Shown here: positions 41,901 to 50,833 of the stretch, one piece after another | Numbering within the stretch: the first letter of the stretch is position 1 | Layout of the letters: each line of letters opens with the position of its first letter | Assembly (NCBI GenBank): GCA_033064195.1 | Contig: JARBJD010000097.1 | Span: 124,001 to 188,000 of the forward strand | Source of the DNA: Blattamonas nauphoetae | Taxonomy: Eukaryota; Preaxostyla; Oxymonadida | Direction of reading: 5' to 3' | Length of the DNA stretch: 64,000 bases | Position numbers and translations under genes: made by a program | Notes under the pieces: model-generated | The model's input: only the letters and a program-made list of their open reading frames with translations | Database searches by the model: none | What the model was told of the DNA's origin: nothing

Positions 41901-44900
41901 ATGTCGAACTGGCTGTTCCACTCCCTCCGATTGGGACAGCGACATCATGTGATCTGGATTCAGCGTCGAACTCGAAATTCACACTCTCTCTGTATGGCTC
42001 GCACCTTCCAACAACAGGCTCATTCATCGTGTCGTTTGATGGCCTGACTCAGACGATCGCAGTGACGATGGGCTCGACGGGAGGATCGTCATCTCTGGTC
42101 GAAGTGAGTACAGACACAAATATCACATTTGGGCAGACATACACCATCTCAGCGATTGTGCAGGGAGTGAATGGAGGAGAGGACGAGCACATCCTGTGCA
42201 GTGGACTGACGATGACAACACCAGACGGACCGTCGTTGTTGAGTGTTGATTCGATAACGCTGAAGGAGGATGATCTGAACAGAGTTGTGCTGGGAGTGTT
42301 GTTTGAGAACATGGCGGAAGGATCGTTCGTGATGAAAGTGAAGAGAAGGGGATCATCAACAGAATGCACCCTCTCCTCTCCAATCATTGTGACAGTTAGA
42401 GCGAGCACTGGAACAATGACTGAGCTTGTGCACGAGTCTGGAAAACTGGAATATGGTGCGAGCTACACGATTGTGTCGTTCGAAAGCACGACACTGCCGA
42501 TTTTGATAAAAGACACTACTGGATTCACTGTTCCACCGGCACCGACTCGAATCAGCGCGTGTTCGAGTGATTTGGGAGGAGTGGACAAGAAATCAGCGAT
42601 TTTGAGGATGGGCGGAGTGAATTTGCCAGTTGGGAAAGAGATCACTGTGACGATGAAGGAACTGAGTAGAGAAGAACTTTTTGGATCACCAATCATTGTG
42701 TCGTGGAGATGGGAAGGAAGCGGAACAGTGTCGTCTGGAGACGTGTCCGTTCTGGTGTATGGTGCGGATCCTGTGCGTCTTCGATACGGAACATCGTATT
42801 GTCTGGTCTCTCTTGTGATTGCCGACACTCCCTCAATTCTGGATCCGAACGTGACATTCACTGTTCCTGATGAACCTGCTCGTGTGGAGAATGCGACACC
42901 AACACTGACTTCCCTCCGAACGACTGTGATTGTGAAACTGAGTGGTCGAGACTTGGAAAGTGGATCGTACTCCATCACTCTCTCATCACATCCCTCGAAC
43001 CCCTTCTCCACCACATCGACAAATGGAGTGATTGATTTTGAAGTATCAACAATGGCATCTGACACGATCCATCTTGCTTTTGGAGACAACGTCACAATTG
43101 TGAAAGTGATGCGCGGACTCGACGAAGTGTTTGTGAATTCCGATGTAAGTTTCACAGTTCCCGACGCCCCAATCGTGAAATCAGCACAAGTCCATCCAAA
43201 CTCGATCAGCACGACACTGACACTTGTCTTAACGGGGACCGATCTCAAATTGGATGGATTCTACACTGTCACGCTCACTCCGCCATTCTCATTCGACGTG
43301 CTGTTCAACAGCTCAACAACAGCTTCGTCTCCCGAACTGCTTCTTGGGCGCACAGATAGTCTCCAACACAACACAACATACACAATTCAGTCAATCACTC
43401 GTGTTGGAAATGCTCTGGATATGATTCTAACAGAAGGAACTGTTTCGTTCACCACTCCAAAATCTCGTGTCCCTCTGATCCTCCACGTGAACGAGAAGGA
43501 AGGCGAAGACGATGGATTCTGTGGGGAGAGCGATGATCCTTGTGCAACGATTGATCTCGCGTGGTCGATTGTGTCTGCTCTGAAAGCGAAGACATCAACA
43601 TTTGTGATCGTGAACTCGTCTCGACATACACAGCCAATTGTGGTCTCAACTGGCATGTCACTCGACATCTCGAATGGAGGAAGTGGCGAACCAGCGATGA
43701 CAGTTCCTCTCTCCGCGTCGATGGACAACAAAGCGGGAATGGTTGTTGTGTCAGACGCAACATTCTCGATCGTCGACGTGACTATCAAAATTGAATCGAC
43801 TGATCCTTCGTTTGTCTTCCTGTCTGCCTCCAAATCGACAGTCATTCTGAAAGAAGGCTCTTTCGTTGGCGAGCCACTGTCTGCTCTCTCTTCGAATTCT
43901 GAAAGCGAGAATGTCTGCTCATGGGACAATGGAATCATTCGACTTGACAACTGCGTCACGACACTCAATCGAATGACCTTCTCTTCTCTCTCGCCAGGTG
44001 CCATCCACATGACAGCTGGAAATGTCAACCTTGAAGGAGTGATCTTCCACAATAACTCTCCCAATATCGCCTCATTTCCATCGACTCGCCGAAACATCCG
44101 TTGTGTGGAAGAAGGAAATATGACGATTGGGAGTCTGAGTGGAGGTGATGGATATGGTGACCGTTTGTCAGCATGGATCTCATCAACAGACTGCACTCTG
44201 AGTGGTGAGGATGCGAAACCAGACTCTCCTCTTTTCGTGCCAACACTGTCGTCGGAATCAACAAGCTCTTGGAACAAGAAGGAGAAACGATTCTCACTGA
44301 CAATTAAGGGAACAACGATGATTCCATGTGGTCTGTCTCTGAAAGTGTTTGAGATGAAGAAAGACAAATCGGAAGGAGAATCAGAGAAAATTGAATTGTC
44401 ATTAAACACATCTGACTCCTTCAACGAAACGCACATCAACCTCTCCGTCCCTCTCACCACGCTCTCCTCGCTGGACAAGTCTTTGGAATGGCGAGCACGA
44501 CTCATTTTCGGATTGAATCAAACGACCTCCGAATGGTTCGTTGTTCAAAAGAACTCGGCTGATCAACTGGCCGAGTCGTCGCTCGACAACATGAAATGGT
44601 GGCTTCCTCTGATCATCGTCCTTTTGTCTTGTGCCCTCGTTGTCGTGATTGTCTTTGTTGTCATTCTCCGCCGACGACAAAAGCAGAAAGCCCAAAAAGC
44701 TTCGGAAGCACAACAGGATTCGGTGATCGAGATGGATGAAGAAAAGATCGATGTGGAACATCTGGACCACAAAAGAGGAGTGAACACAATTCGAACGAGT
44801 GCGGGCGTGTTGAAGGGAGGGTCGTTGGATCCAGAAAAAGGAGACGAGTCGAAAACGATGGAGACGAAACTGATGAACGCGCCACTGGCGGGGTGTGTGA

Positions 44901-45391
44901 GTGTGTTGGACTGTTCACTGTTGGAAACGAAAGAGATGTTGAAAATGGAGACGCTGTTCGATCGTCTGCATCGGAACAAGAAGGGTCTGATTGAAAAGCG
45001 ACGAAAACAAGTTGATCTGGCTCGTGGTCTGCAGAAATTGGGAAAACTGAACTCTCGTGCGGAAGTTCTTTGTTGTCTTTCGTCTCACTGGATTCTTCTT
45101 GATGTGGATGGAAGAATGAACATCCAAATGAATCGAGGATCGATTCCGTCGCTTGGACAACCGTCCCATGTGAATCACTCCGCAGCAATTGGTTCGGTTG
45201 TCCCTGAAGATTCTCGCTTGATGAACGTGAACAACGAGAATTCCAACCGGGTGAATGGACCATCAACACTGTCGAGAGAGAAAGAGGATCAGGAAGGACA
45301 GCGATGGCAAGCGCCTGAACAGGGAGGGAACTATGCATTGCCATCGTGTGATGTGGAGAAGGTGACGGTTTTTCGGCTTGGCCTTGTGTAG
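38945..45391 (+). CDS. Giant beta-helix / beta-sandwich membrane protein
   Basis: 2148 codons without an intron. The first ATG (38945) gives a short hydrophobic start (MNIPVLLFVH); MSGNEQAFAP at 39065 is an alternative start. Residues of about 60-560 form a beta-helix (SLFLNCKANRGAGLDI, NCVFQKCSGGGNSWGGGAYL). Residues of about 600-1500 are roughly nine beta-sandwich modules of about 95 aa with recurring (Y/F)G..YTI and FTVP.(A/E)P signatures. A second beta-helix-like segment (about 1520-1800) starts at DDPCATIDLAW. One transmembrane helix lies near 1884 (LIIVLLSCALVVVIVFVV), followed by a basic stop and a pseudokinase tail (LFDRLHRNKK, EVLCCLSSHWILLD, RWQAPEQ, VFRLGLV) without catalytic HRD or DFG motifs. 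TAG interrupts it where paralogs, from memory, read VFRLGLVLWE. It is presumably a surface receptor or adhesin. Confidence 0.82.
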   Translation: MNIPVLLFVHRLCVEAIFLERRVLPLSLQTIFVRDTDANQMSGNEQAFAPKISLNHETYHSNACVLDSVSLSLHGSGSAICHTSSLGNTGKVNEQDSENNEYEKGNTKPFIFVFSNSTISIFRISFDCGWPGTSVGSLSSSRLTISNCPIISNPESSPFVINNRYDDVGSTIFFVDCSHRSIEKSSLFPLVSFTSSHITHPRHTDNSQQASSTVVSCSGLLLSDTHLVFGSGPLVAFSLETARNTTFSNALETQLIGGRLVNITSGELKGSGNGALEGWSGSQKILDSCVTLSTNHLYGTTCIDMNLGGSLLCSNTSFSHCQTDIEPEYVENKTYTLQHRTGNVSLHFFNFQTGSIKFCRCSFFSMKSDSSGAALSFENSTGHVTVTESSFSTCTTDRFGTICFMRDPTGNAPLTVSSSLFLNCKANRGAGLDIIKTSTCTIADVVFQNNTARYDAGGLNLYNATSFSLSNCVFQKCSGGGNSWGGGAYLSGVTSLAIDSVLFRECTAQQGNDVYTYIIGTVQELAPRITNCDSTSALPTVICYNGSRSENGSTLIPTVPVTSTADLVEIENTTNADQPSSTIRMRVSTSVNGKMLVLVDNTNKHEPPNTNCSPPHANSPPTIARLLTFDFSSSTESASQTVSFGEWEELQYESEYRVTGASIANTRLSFSSITLTTPNPARIVQIVCSLGSGTDHCWLQLKGRTLPIGTYNVKLVAVPELTFSVAFDGSEGGQSTKNMFSSRHSEQLFGTGSKLSFSTNYEVESITFEDNSVLILLDPPRLVFATPTEQPRLTLVGSASFKDNSTKDMLLIPLSGVDLSGTSCTIKLLSSSSEPVSLTVPFHSDSQSIEVVVYSKDSSAIELKYGMNYTVEEITIGTQQYLVGKSLSVQVPDEPKRIEEGRVTLNGAKTEATIRLKGRVLTDGIYTLTLDSVSQELTSAATLSDSGELLFKVSISTSPTSILAFGETYTISSLKILEENVVVNSDVELAVPLPPIGTATSCDLDSASNSKFTLSLYGSHLPTTGSFIVSFDGLTQTIAVTMGSTGGSSSLVEVSTDTNITFGQTYTISAIVQGVNGGEDEHILCSGLTMTTPDGPSLLSVDSITLKEDDLNRVVLGVLFENMAEGSFVMKVKRRGSSTECTLSSPIIVTVRASTGTMTELVHESGKLEYGASYTIVSFESTTLPILIKDTTGFTVPPAPTRISACSSDLGGVDKKSAILRMGGVNLPVGKEITVTMKELSREELFGSPIIVSWRWEGSGTVSSGDVSVLVYGADPVRLRYGTSYCLVSLVIADTPSILDPNVTFTVPDEPARVENATPTLTSLRTTVIVKLSGRDLESGSYSITLSSHPSNPFSTTSTNGVIDFEVSTMASDTIHLAFGDNVTIVKVMRGLDEVFVNSDVSFTVPDAPIVKSAQVHPNSISTTLTLVLTGTDLKLDGFYTVTLTPPFSFDVLFNSSTTASSPELLLGRTDSLQHNTTYTIQSITRVGNALDMILTEGTVSFTTPKSRVPLILHVNEKEGEDDGFCGESDDPCATIDLAWSIVSALKAKTSTFVIVNSSRHTQPIVVSTGMSLDISNGGSGEPAMTVPLSASMDNKAGMVVVSDATFSIVDVTIKIESTDPSFVFLSASKSTVILKEGSFVGEPLSALSSNSESENVCSWDNGIIRLDNCVTTLNRMTFSSLSPGAIHMTAGNVNLEGVIFHNNSPNIASFPSTRRNIRCVEEGNMTIGSLSGGDGYGDRLSAWISSTDCTLSGEDAKPDSPLFVPTLSSESTSSWNKKEKRFSLTIKGTTMIPCGLSLKVFEMKKDKSEGESEKIELSLNTSDSFNETHINLSVPLTTLSSLDKSLEWRARLIFGLNQTTSEWFVVQKNSADQLAESSLDNMKWWLPLIIVLLSCALVVVIVFVVILRRRQKQKAQKASEAQQDSVIEMDEEKIDVEHLDHKRGVNTIRTSAGVLKGGSLDPEKGDESKTMETKLMNAPLAGCVSVLDCSLLETKEMLKMETLFDRLHRNKKGLIEKRRKQVDLARGLQKLGKLNSRAEVLCCLSSHWILLDVDGRMNIQMNRGSIPSLGQPSHVNHSAAIGSVVPEDSRLMNVNNENSNRVNGPSTLSREKEDQEGQRWQAPEQGGNYALPSCDVEKVTVFRLGLV

Positions 45392-45631
45392 TGGGAAATG
45401 GAGACTGGACAGGTTCCGTTCCGAGAGACGGATGGAGTGAATGCGGGTCGTCAGCTGAAACTGGGAGTGAAGCCGAACATGGAGCTTGTTCAGAACAAAG
45501 AGATGCAAGAACTGCTGCTGAAGTGCCTGGAGCTGAAGATGACAGACAGGATTGGATTGGATGAGCTGATCTCGTCACTCGACTCCATTCCCGACGATCC
45601 CGATCCCGCACAGCAACTCTTCGGCTCGTAG
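45392..45631 (+). pseudogene. C-terminal pseudokinase lobe beyond an in-frame TAG
   Basis: Immediately after TAG, the same frame continues WEMETGQVPFRETDGVNAGRQ and LLLKCLELKMTDRIGLDELI before a TGA. This is the expected C-lobe of the receptor's kinase-like domain (G-x-V-P-F and the ERPT-like TDRIGL). Either a single nonsense change has cut off the last 80 residues, or the stop is read through. Code reassignment is unlikely because neighbouring genes end at ordinary stops and the aligned residue would be Leu, not Gln. Confidence 0.7.
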
Positions 45632-46254
45632 ATGATCACTTTCCAATCGTTTGATCTCGGCCAACATTCGCCCTTTGTCCCCACCACACAACGAGAGGAA
45701 AATGTCACAATTTTTGTTCTTGAGTCAATTCTTGTGTTGCGCAGAGCACCGCTCTGCTTGTAGTCTTTCTTTCCTCTTCTTCTCACCCGCAATCGACTCT
45801 CCTGATTCACAAAAGTCCCTCCAAATCATCACCAGCAATCACGTCACTCGATGATGGATTATTCTTCGTTTGCAAACCAACCCAATCATTTGTTCTTCTG
45901 TATTCAGACTTACGACTTGAGTCTTTCCGAATTCTCTTCCGAATCAACTCAGTTTCCACGATCTTCATGTTTTTGTCTTTCTTCGTTGCACATGTGCTTC
46001 TTCAGCCTTGTCAACAGCGTTGAACAGCACCGTCGATTTGGTGGTCGAGTTGGAGGCTGGCTACCCACTTCCATTTGACCACACAAGTCGGAAAGGTGGT
46101 GTTTCGTAATCACATGATTGTTTTGTTCATTTAAATCATGATTGTTGTCCCAAACGGAAAGTGTTGAATAAGGCAAATCAAAATCATCTTGAACGATGAC
46201 GAAGGGAGAAAAGACTCAGAATCGTTCTCGTCTCGTCATTCGGAAACGTTGTTT
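45632..46254. other. Intergenic, with a fragment of the surface-protein family
   Basis: There is no gene. About 46195-46254 matches about 41140-41193 of the giant surface gene (TCGTCATTCGGAA...GTTGTTT), and the match resumes at 50834 (GGGACTGGAA) after the third DIRS element. It is a small paralog relic used as an insertion target. Confidence 0.55.
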
Positions 46255-46274
46255 CCGACCATGGTTCTGAAAGA

Positions 46275-46394
46275 AGAGATGAAGAAAGTTTGAGTATAAT
46301 TCCCGTGAAATGTTGAATAAATAAGTCAAAAGTAATGAGATTATGTCCTACTTCACTTCACTTGGACCACTTGGAGTGATCATCCCTTTGTTAC
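46275..46394 (+). repeat. Element 3 inverted terminal repeat, left
   Basis: These 120 bp, starting AGAGATGAAGAAAGTTTGAG, are the reverse complement of 50673-50792. The unique left tip is 46255-46274. Confidence 0.93.
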
Positions 46395-49300
46395 GCCGTT
46401 TGGAGGTCTCTGAAAGAAGAGATGAAGTCTTCTGTAACTTTTTCAATCTCTCTGACCTACGAGTTGCCGGGGTGGGTGGTGGAAGTAAACTTTCTTCATC
46501 TCTTCTTTCAGAACCATGGTCGGAATCACTCTTCAGTGATTTACGACCTATGGCTTCTTCATTCAGAGATGAAGAAAGTTTGAGGCTGTTTGGAGACGAT
46601 ATTGGCTTGATGTAGAACTTCCTCAAGACTGTCGAAGACGTTGAAAGTCTTGCCTGCTTCGCATTGTCTAAGTCCGACATTCCATTCCGCTTGTTCCTAG
46701 ATCGTCCAGCGTGCTTGAGCGAATACGCTCCATATTTATCGGTGTCCAGTCCAACCGACTTCATGAGCGATTTTATCCCGGCGGCAATGTCCCCTGCATC
46801 CCTTTCCCGTGCCCTCTCTCCCAAGAGTTGTCCTGTCCAACTCCTGCCTCTTCGTTTATCCAATTCTGTAATCCAGTCGCAGATTCGCAGGCCCTCGTTC
46901 AAATCCCTCTCATTCACTGTCACCCTCTCCCATCCTTCACCTGTCTTCAACCTCGTCATGAAACTCGTCTCGTACTTACCTTTGCTCATCTGAACGGAAT
47001 CTCTTCGTATTCTTGCCATCTCTGTAAAGCGCACCGCGTGTTGCATCATCAGTAATGCCGCGATTATTGTCTGAACCATCTCTTCTTCGACCTGTCCACG
47101 AATTACCCATCGTTTGAGGATCTCATCCTCCAGAATCTTCGCGTCCCATGTGTCCTCATACTTAGCCTTCGTCGGATGGACAGTGCGGATCCCTCTCATA
47201 GTCGCTGTCACCGGGAGTGACACGCCCACTTGGCCCTTCCCAAACAGTTGTGAGAGGAAGGATAATGCACTTCTCGCAGCTTCCGTTGTTCCCCTCGATC
47301 CGCTTCTCCTCATCCATCTCGCCAGAAAGTTTGCAACTCTAATCCCATCAATATCTTTCCAGTTCCTGCCAGCTGCGTCCTCCTCCTCGATCCAACGACG
47401 AATAGCGCCCGCATATTGTCTTACAGTTTCCTTGCTCAATCCTGCCAACATCCAAACCATAGTGTCAACCTCCATTTCCAGTTCATCGACTAATCCCTCC
47501 CAGATCTCCCCAGCAAGAATGCTTGGAGGAGACCTGGTGGCAGTCCGCTCCCCGTCGCTACTAAACCCGGTCCCTTCACTACCACCTCCTCCGTTCTCCC
47601 CAGCAACAGCATACGACTCGCTCTCTGTTCTAAAATGTCTCTTCCTGGTATCGACCGCCAATCCGGAGCTACTAAAATCAATGTCGTCGGCTCCTCCATC
47701 CACTTGACCAGTACCCGCTGAATCAGCGGGATCGGGGGAAAGGCAAAAACGCACTGTTCTCTTCCCCAATCCTGGAGGAGTGCATTCGTTCCGGCTGCCT
47801 CCTCTTCGCCTATCAGGGACCAATATCGAGGAACTTGTCGATTGTGCCGCGATGCAAATGCGTCGACAGTCGGCCTGCATTGGAAGTACTCTAAGATTTG
47901 TCTGAAGCTCTGAGGTTTCAGACTGTAATCTGTGGTGTCCCTTATCCTGGACAACCGATCCGCAACTGCGTTGTCGACGCCCGCCACATGCTCCGCCCAA
48001 AGTCTTGATAAGTTCTGGTCTGCTTTGAGGAATAGACGTTTGAATTGTGGAAGAAGTGAAAGGGCGGACGATCGTCTGCTGATATTCGCCACGCACACAG
48101 AATTGTCCGACATGACCAGGACATCCTCTCCCTTCTTGATCAGGTCCCTTCGCATCCCCTCTTCGAAACCCCTCACCACAGCTTCCGCTTCGCGCCTGTT
48201 GCTCGACCACAGTCTCTCCTCCGAGTTGAACCGTTCCTGCCAACTCTCCACCTTCCCTTTCCTCGACCAAACCACCCCGATCCCCCACTCGCTTGCGTCG
48301 GTGTTGAGAGTTACCGACTGATTGAACAAGCGAATGGAGCGACACATCGGCGTCATCAATCGGTGCCTCCACCACTCTAACTCTTCCACTTCTACTTCCC
48401 CAAGCTGTCCTCTTCCACCCCATCCATGCGACTGAACCACCTTCTCCTTCCAGCCGACCAGATGTCGTGACTGGAAGTGGCAGAGACTGTCGGCGAAAGC
48501 CATTGCCTGTAGTTTGCCGACAAGTGAAGCGACAGTTTGCACACGCGTCTCTCCACCCTGCTCGTGTTGCCTGAGCCTCTCTCTCACGAGTTCTCGCGTC
48601 CTCCCCCTCTTCTCCTTTCCCACCTTGACCGTCATGTTCATTGAATCCCACTCCAGCCCGAGGAAGAGAATCCGCTGCTGTCCCTCCAGTTGTGACTTCT
48701 TGCAGTTGATTGTGAACCCTAGGAGTTCTAATTTCCCTCTGAGGAGAAGAGCATTCGATTCCGATTCTCCCTTCGATTTGCCGATTACCAGGAAATCGTC
48801 CAAATAGGCGACGATTGGGAACGCACGCCTGAACTGTGCGATTACCGGCCGAAGAAGCTTTGTAAACTGTCGTGGCGCGGACGTAAGTCCGAAACATAAA
48901 GTTTGTTGGATATAAGCGCGTCCGTTGTGAAGGAAACCGAAATGTGGTTGGTCGCGCTTGTGGATTGCGACATGAAGATATGCATGTTTGAGGTCGAGTG
49001 AGCACATCCAACATCCTTGTGTGATTGACTGCGCAACGGTCGAAAACGATTCCATTTTGAAATGTCGTGGAACGACATTCTGATTCAGCGTGCGGCAGTC
49101 CAGGATCCTTCTCCACCCACCGTCCGACTTCGCAACCACGAAGGTTGGGTTCCATGTTCTCACTTCGCCATTTGTCGTTTCCCTGATCACTCCCTCTCTG
49201 AGTTCGTCTTGAATGACCTCCGCTAATCCTTTCATCTCCTTGGCATTCAGGCGTAACTCGAATGGTGACCCCCCCTGCGGTCGGAGGGCCATCCTCTCCC

Positions 49301-50661
49301 CACTCGACTTTGATTCCCTTCGCTATGACCTCCGCTAGGCCAAACTCTTGCCAAGCGGCGCTGAAATATCTGGTCCTTCCTCCCAGTCGATTGCCCACAG
49401 TCGGTGCAATCAACTGAGTGTTGTCTTTCGTTCCCATTAATATTTTCCTTGTGTTGATTTCTGATTGGGAGGACGGTTGGAGAACTGAGGTGTTCTGCTC
49501 CTCTGTCTCGGTTGACCCCTCCCCCTTCCTTGACCGTTCGGATGAGCTGGTCTGAAATTGGTCTGGTTCTGAGCACCCCAACCTTGAAAGGTTTGATATC
49601 CGCCTGCTCGAAAGCGTGAGCGCCCCTGACCGGGGCCCTGTCGAAAAAAACAATGGGTCCACACTCTGGAGTTTCCGTCTCTGAACTGTCATCTTCTCCT
49701 TCTTCTCCATCAGTTCCTCCAGCCTCTTTTCTTGTCTCTCCTGAGACTCCCTCTTCGTCGCGTCCGCATCATCAAGTACTGGTAGTGCGAGGAAATGCGC
49801 AATCCTGATGTCGTTCACGGACCTCGTGACCTCTGCTGCTTTTAATGTCATCAACTCCACAGAACGCGCTAGATCCTCCACAGAACCAGACTTCTTGAAC
49901 GAGATCACCCCTAATTTGGTCATGTGGAACGCGTCTGCTTCCAACTGGAGGAGACGCTTGTTCAGCTGATTGTTTCCCCGATCTGGTAACTTCTGCGATA
50001 CAACATCGGGATAAAACTTCAGTTCGGGAGCCTGCGCCATTCTAACCTTCAGTTCCTTTTCTTCACTCTCCTCCCATTCAAAGAATGGGAGAAACTTGGC
50101 AGTCTGCTCCAAGTCTTCCGCTCTCTCCTCATGGTTCTCTATCCCAGCTACTAACTCAACAGGTGGCTGTTGTTGTGATTCTGGTTGTGCTTGAGAGGCT
50201 GCATTGAACACCATTGCTTGATGGTGTTGAAGATCGCGAAACTCAGCCGGGGTGAGTCCGCGCATACTAGCAGGTGTTGGCGAAACTGATCGAACGGTTT
50301 GAGTCTGTTCCTGGGTTTGTTCGGTTGTCGATGCTGGTTGCCCCAAAACTACCCACTTCTCAGCCGGGGGAAGGAACTGTTCCCATTGCGCCGAATCTAT
50401 CCCAGCAGTTAGATCTATGTGGTGGGCAACCTTCCTCATCATGTGGACAAAAAACCCACTAAATCTTGCGATGTCGCATGGCGTTGTGAAACTGGCATAT
50501 CGGGTCAACGTTGATTGATCATTCTTGCTCATGGCCTCCAAAAATTTCCCAATCTCCGACCGCATATCGAATATGCCGTTCAGATGCGGCAATATAACCT
50601 CCATAGTCGGCAACTGCTTGGGTTCTTGTTGAGATTCACTCATCCTAAGTTTATTCAACAA
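46348..50661 (-). CDS. Element 3 long frame: gag-like start, tyrosine recombinase end
   Basis: 1437 codons. The gag-like part (about 1-335) is helical (QTAKFLPFFEWEESEEKELK, SVELMTLKAAEVTRSVNDIR). The recombinase at the C-end has KETVRQYAGAIRRWIEEED, AVRFTEMARIRRD, a SLKHAGRSRN box and a terminal Tyr in RKFYIKP. The central part overlaps the reverse transcriptase in another frame and is Arg/Gly/Ser/Gln-rich. The arrangement is the same as in element 1. Confidence 0.85.
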   Translation of the reverse strand: MLNKLRMSESQQEPKQLPTMEVILPHLNGIFDMRSEIGKFLEAMSKNDQSTLTRYASFTTPCDIARFSGFFVHMMRKVAHHIDLTAGIDSAQWEQFLPPAEKWVVLGQPASTTEQTQEQTQTVRSVSPTPASMRGLTPAEFRDLQHHQAMVFNAASQAQPESQQQPPVELVAGIENHEERAEDLEQTAKFLPFFEWEESEEKELKVRMAQAPELKFYPDVVSQKLPDRGNNQLNKRLLQLEADAFHMTKLGVISFKKSGSVEDLARSVELMTLKAAEVTRSVNDIRIAHFLALPVLDDADATKRESQERQEKRLEELMEKKEKMTVQRRKLQSVDPLFFSTGPRSGALTLSSRRISNLSRLGCSEPDQFQTSSSERSRKGEGSTETEEQNTSVLQPSSQSEINTRKILMGTKDNTQLIAPTVGNRLGGRTRYFSAAWQEFGLAEVIAKGIKVEWGEDGPPTAGGVTIRVTPECQGDERISGGHSRRTQRGSDQGNDKWRSENMEPNLRGCEVGRWVEKDPGLPHAESECRSTTFQNGIVFDRCAVNHTRMLDVLTRPQTCISSCRNPQARPTTFRFPSQRTRLYPTNFMFRTYVRATTVYKASSAGNRTVQACVPNRRLFGRFPGNRQIEGRIGIECSSPQREIRTPRVHNQLQEVTTGGTAADSLPRAGVGFNEHDGQGGKGEEGEDARTREREAQATRAGWRDACANCRFTCRQTTGNGFRRQSLPLPVTTSGRLEGEGGSVAWMGWKRTAWGSRSGRVRVVEAPIDDADVSLHSLVQSVGNSQHRRKRVGDRGGLVEEREGGELAGTVQLGGETVVEQQARSGSCGEGFRRGDAKGPDQEGRGCPGHVGQFCVRGEYQQTIVRPFTSSTIQTSIPQSRPELIKTLGGACGGRRQRSCGSVVQDKGHHRLQSETSELQTNLRVLPMQADCRRICIAAQSTSSSILVPDRRRGGSRNECTPPGLGKRTVRFCLSPDPADSAGTGQVDGGADDIDFSSSGLAVDTRKRHFRTESESYAVAGENGGGGSEGTGFSSDGERTATRSPPSILAGEIWEGLVDELEMEVDTMVWMLAGLSKETVRQYAGAIRRWIEEEDAAGRNWKDIDGIRVANFLARWMRRSGSRGTTEAARSALSFLSQLFGKGQVGVSLPVTATMRGIRTVHPTKAKYEDTWDAKILEDEILKRWVIRGQVEEEMVQTIIAALLMMQHAVRFTEMARIRRDSVQMSKGKYETSFMTRLKTGEGWERVTVNERDLNEGLRICDWITELDKRRGRSWTGQLLGERARERDAGDIAAGIKSLMKSVGLDTDKYGAYSLKHAGRSRNKRNGMSDLDNAKQARLSTSSTVLRKFYIKPISSPNSLKLSSSLNEEAIGRKSLKSDSDHGSERRDEESLLPPPTPATRRSERLKKLQKTSSLLSETSKRRNKGMITPSGPSEVK
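46487..46583. repeat. Element 3 internal complementary region
   Basis: 46487-46523 is the reverse complement of the left tip and adjacent ITR bases; 46524-46583 is the reverse complement of the right tip. The junction point GGTCGG/AATCAC corresponds to the joined ends. Confidence 0.92.
47490..49292 (-). CDS. Element 3 reverse transcriptase and RNase H
   Basis: About 600 residues: VAKSDGGWRRILDCRTLNQN, SLDLKHAYLHVAI, the active site YLDD, FLGLEWDSMNMTV, then RNase H (NTDASEWGIGVVW, VMSDNSVCVANI, GVDNAVADRLSR) and the DAFASRHNR block. It is nested entirely inside the long gag-recombinase frame with the same one-base offset as in element 1. Confidence 0.92.
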   Translation of the reverse strand: MALRPQGGSPFELRLNAKEMKGLAEVIQDELREGVIRETTNGEVRTWNPTFVVAKSDGGWRRILDCRTLNQNVVPRHFKMESFSTVAQSITQGCWMCSLDLKHAYLHVAIHKRDQPHFGFLHNGRAYIQQTLCFGLTSAPRQFTKLLRPVIAQFRRAFPIVAYLDDFLVIGKSKGESESNALLLRGKLELLGFTINCKKSQLEGQQRILFLGLEWDSMNMTVKVGKEKRGRTRELVRERLRQHEQGGETRVQTVASLVGKLQAMAFADSLCHFQSRHLVGWKEKVVQSHGWGGRGQLGEVEVEELEWWRHRLMTPMCRSIRLFNQSVTLNTDASEWGIGVVWSRKGKVESWQERFNSEERLWSSNRREAEAVVRGFEEGMRRDLIKKGEDVLVMSDNSVCVANISRRSSALSLLPQFKRLFLKADQNLSRLWAEHVAGVDNAVADRLSRIRDTTDYSLKPQSFRQILEYFQCRPTVDAFASRHNRQVPRYWSLIGEEEAAGTNALLQDWGREQCVFAFPPIPLIQRVLVKWMEEPTTLILVAPDWRSIPGRDILEQRASRMLLLGRTEEVVVKGPGLVATGSGLPPGLLQAFLLGRSGRD

Positions 50662-50672
50662 TTTCTAAAGGA

Positions 50673-50792
50673 GTAACAAAGGGATGATCACTCCAAGTGG
50701 TCCAAGTGAAGTGAAGTAGGACATAATCTCATTACTTTTGACTTATTTATTCAACATTTCACGGGAATTATACTCAAACTTTCTTCATCTCT
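50673..50792 (-). repeat. Element 3 inverted terminal repeat, right
   Basis: Reverse complement of 46275-46394. The unique right tip is 50793-50833. Confidence 0.93.
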
Positions 50793-50833
50793 GAATGAAG
50801 AAGCCATAGGTCGTAAATCACTGAAGAGTGATT

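Larger units (their letters stand above)
46255..50833 (-). mobile_element. DIRS-type YR retrotransposon, element 3
   Basis: Element of about 4.6 kb reading leftward, related to element 1 by gene order, frame arrangement and protein similarity, but with unrelated terminal sequence. It has 120-bp inverted terminal repeats, unique tips and an internal complementary region. The junctions share only TT with the target. It looks whole, with no obvious break in its main frames. Confidence 0.92.

Noticed and set aside
42463-44505. Long minus-strand frames of 261 and 372 codons within the giant surface gene
   Set aside because: Antisense shadows; the plus-strand product has clear repeated domains and membrane topology.
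45389-45391. Alternative genetic code (TAG as a sense codon)
   Set aside because: A single case, the aligned residue would be Leu, and other genes here use ordinary stops.
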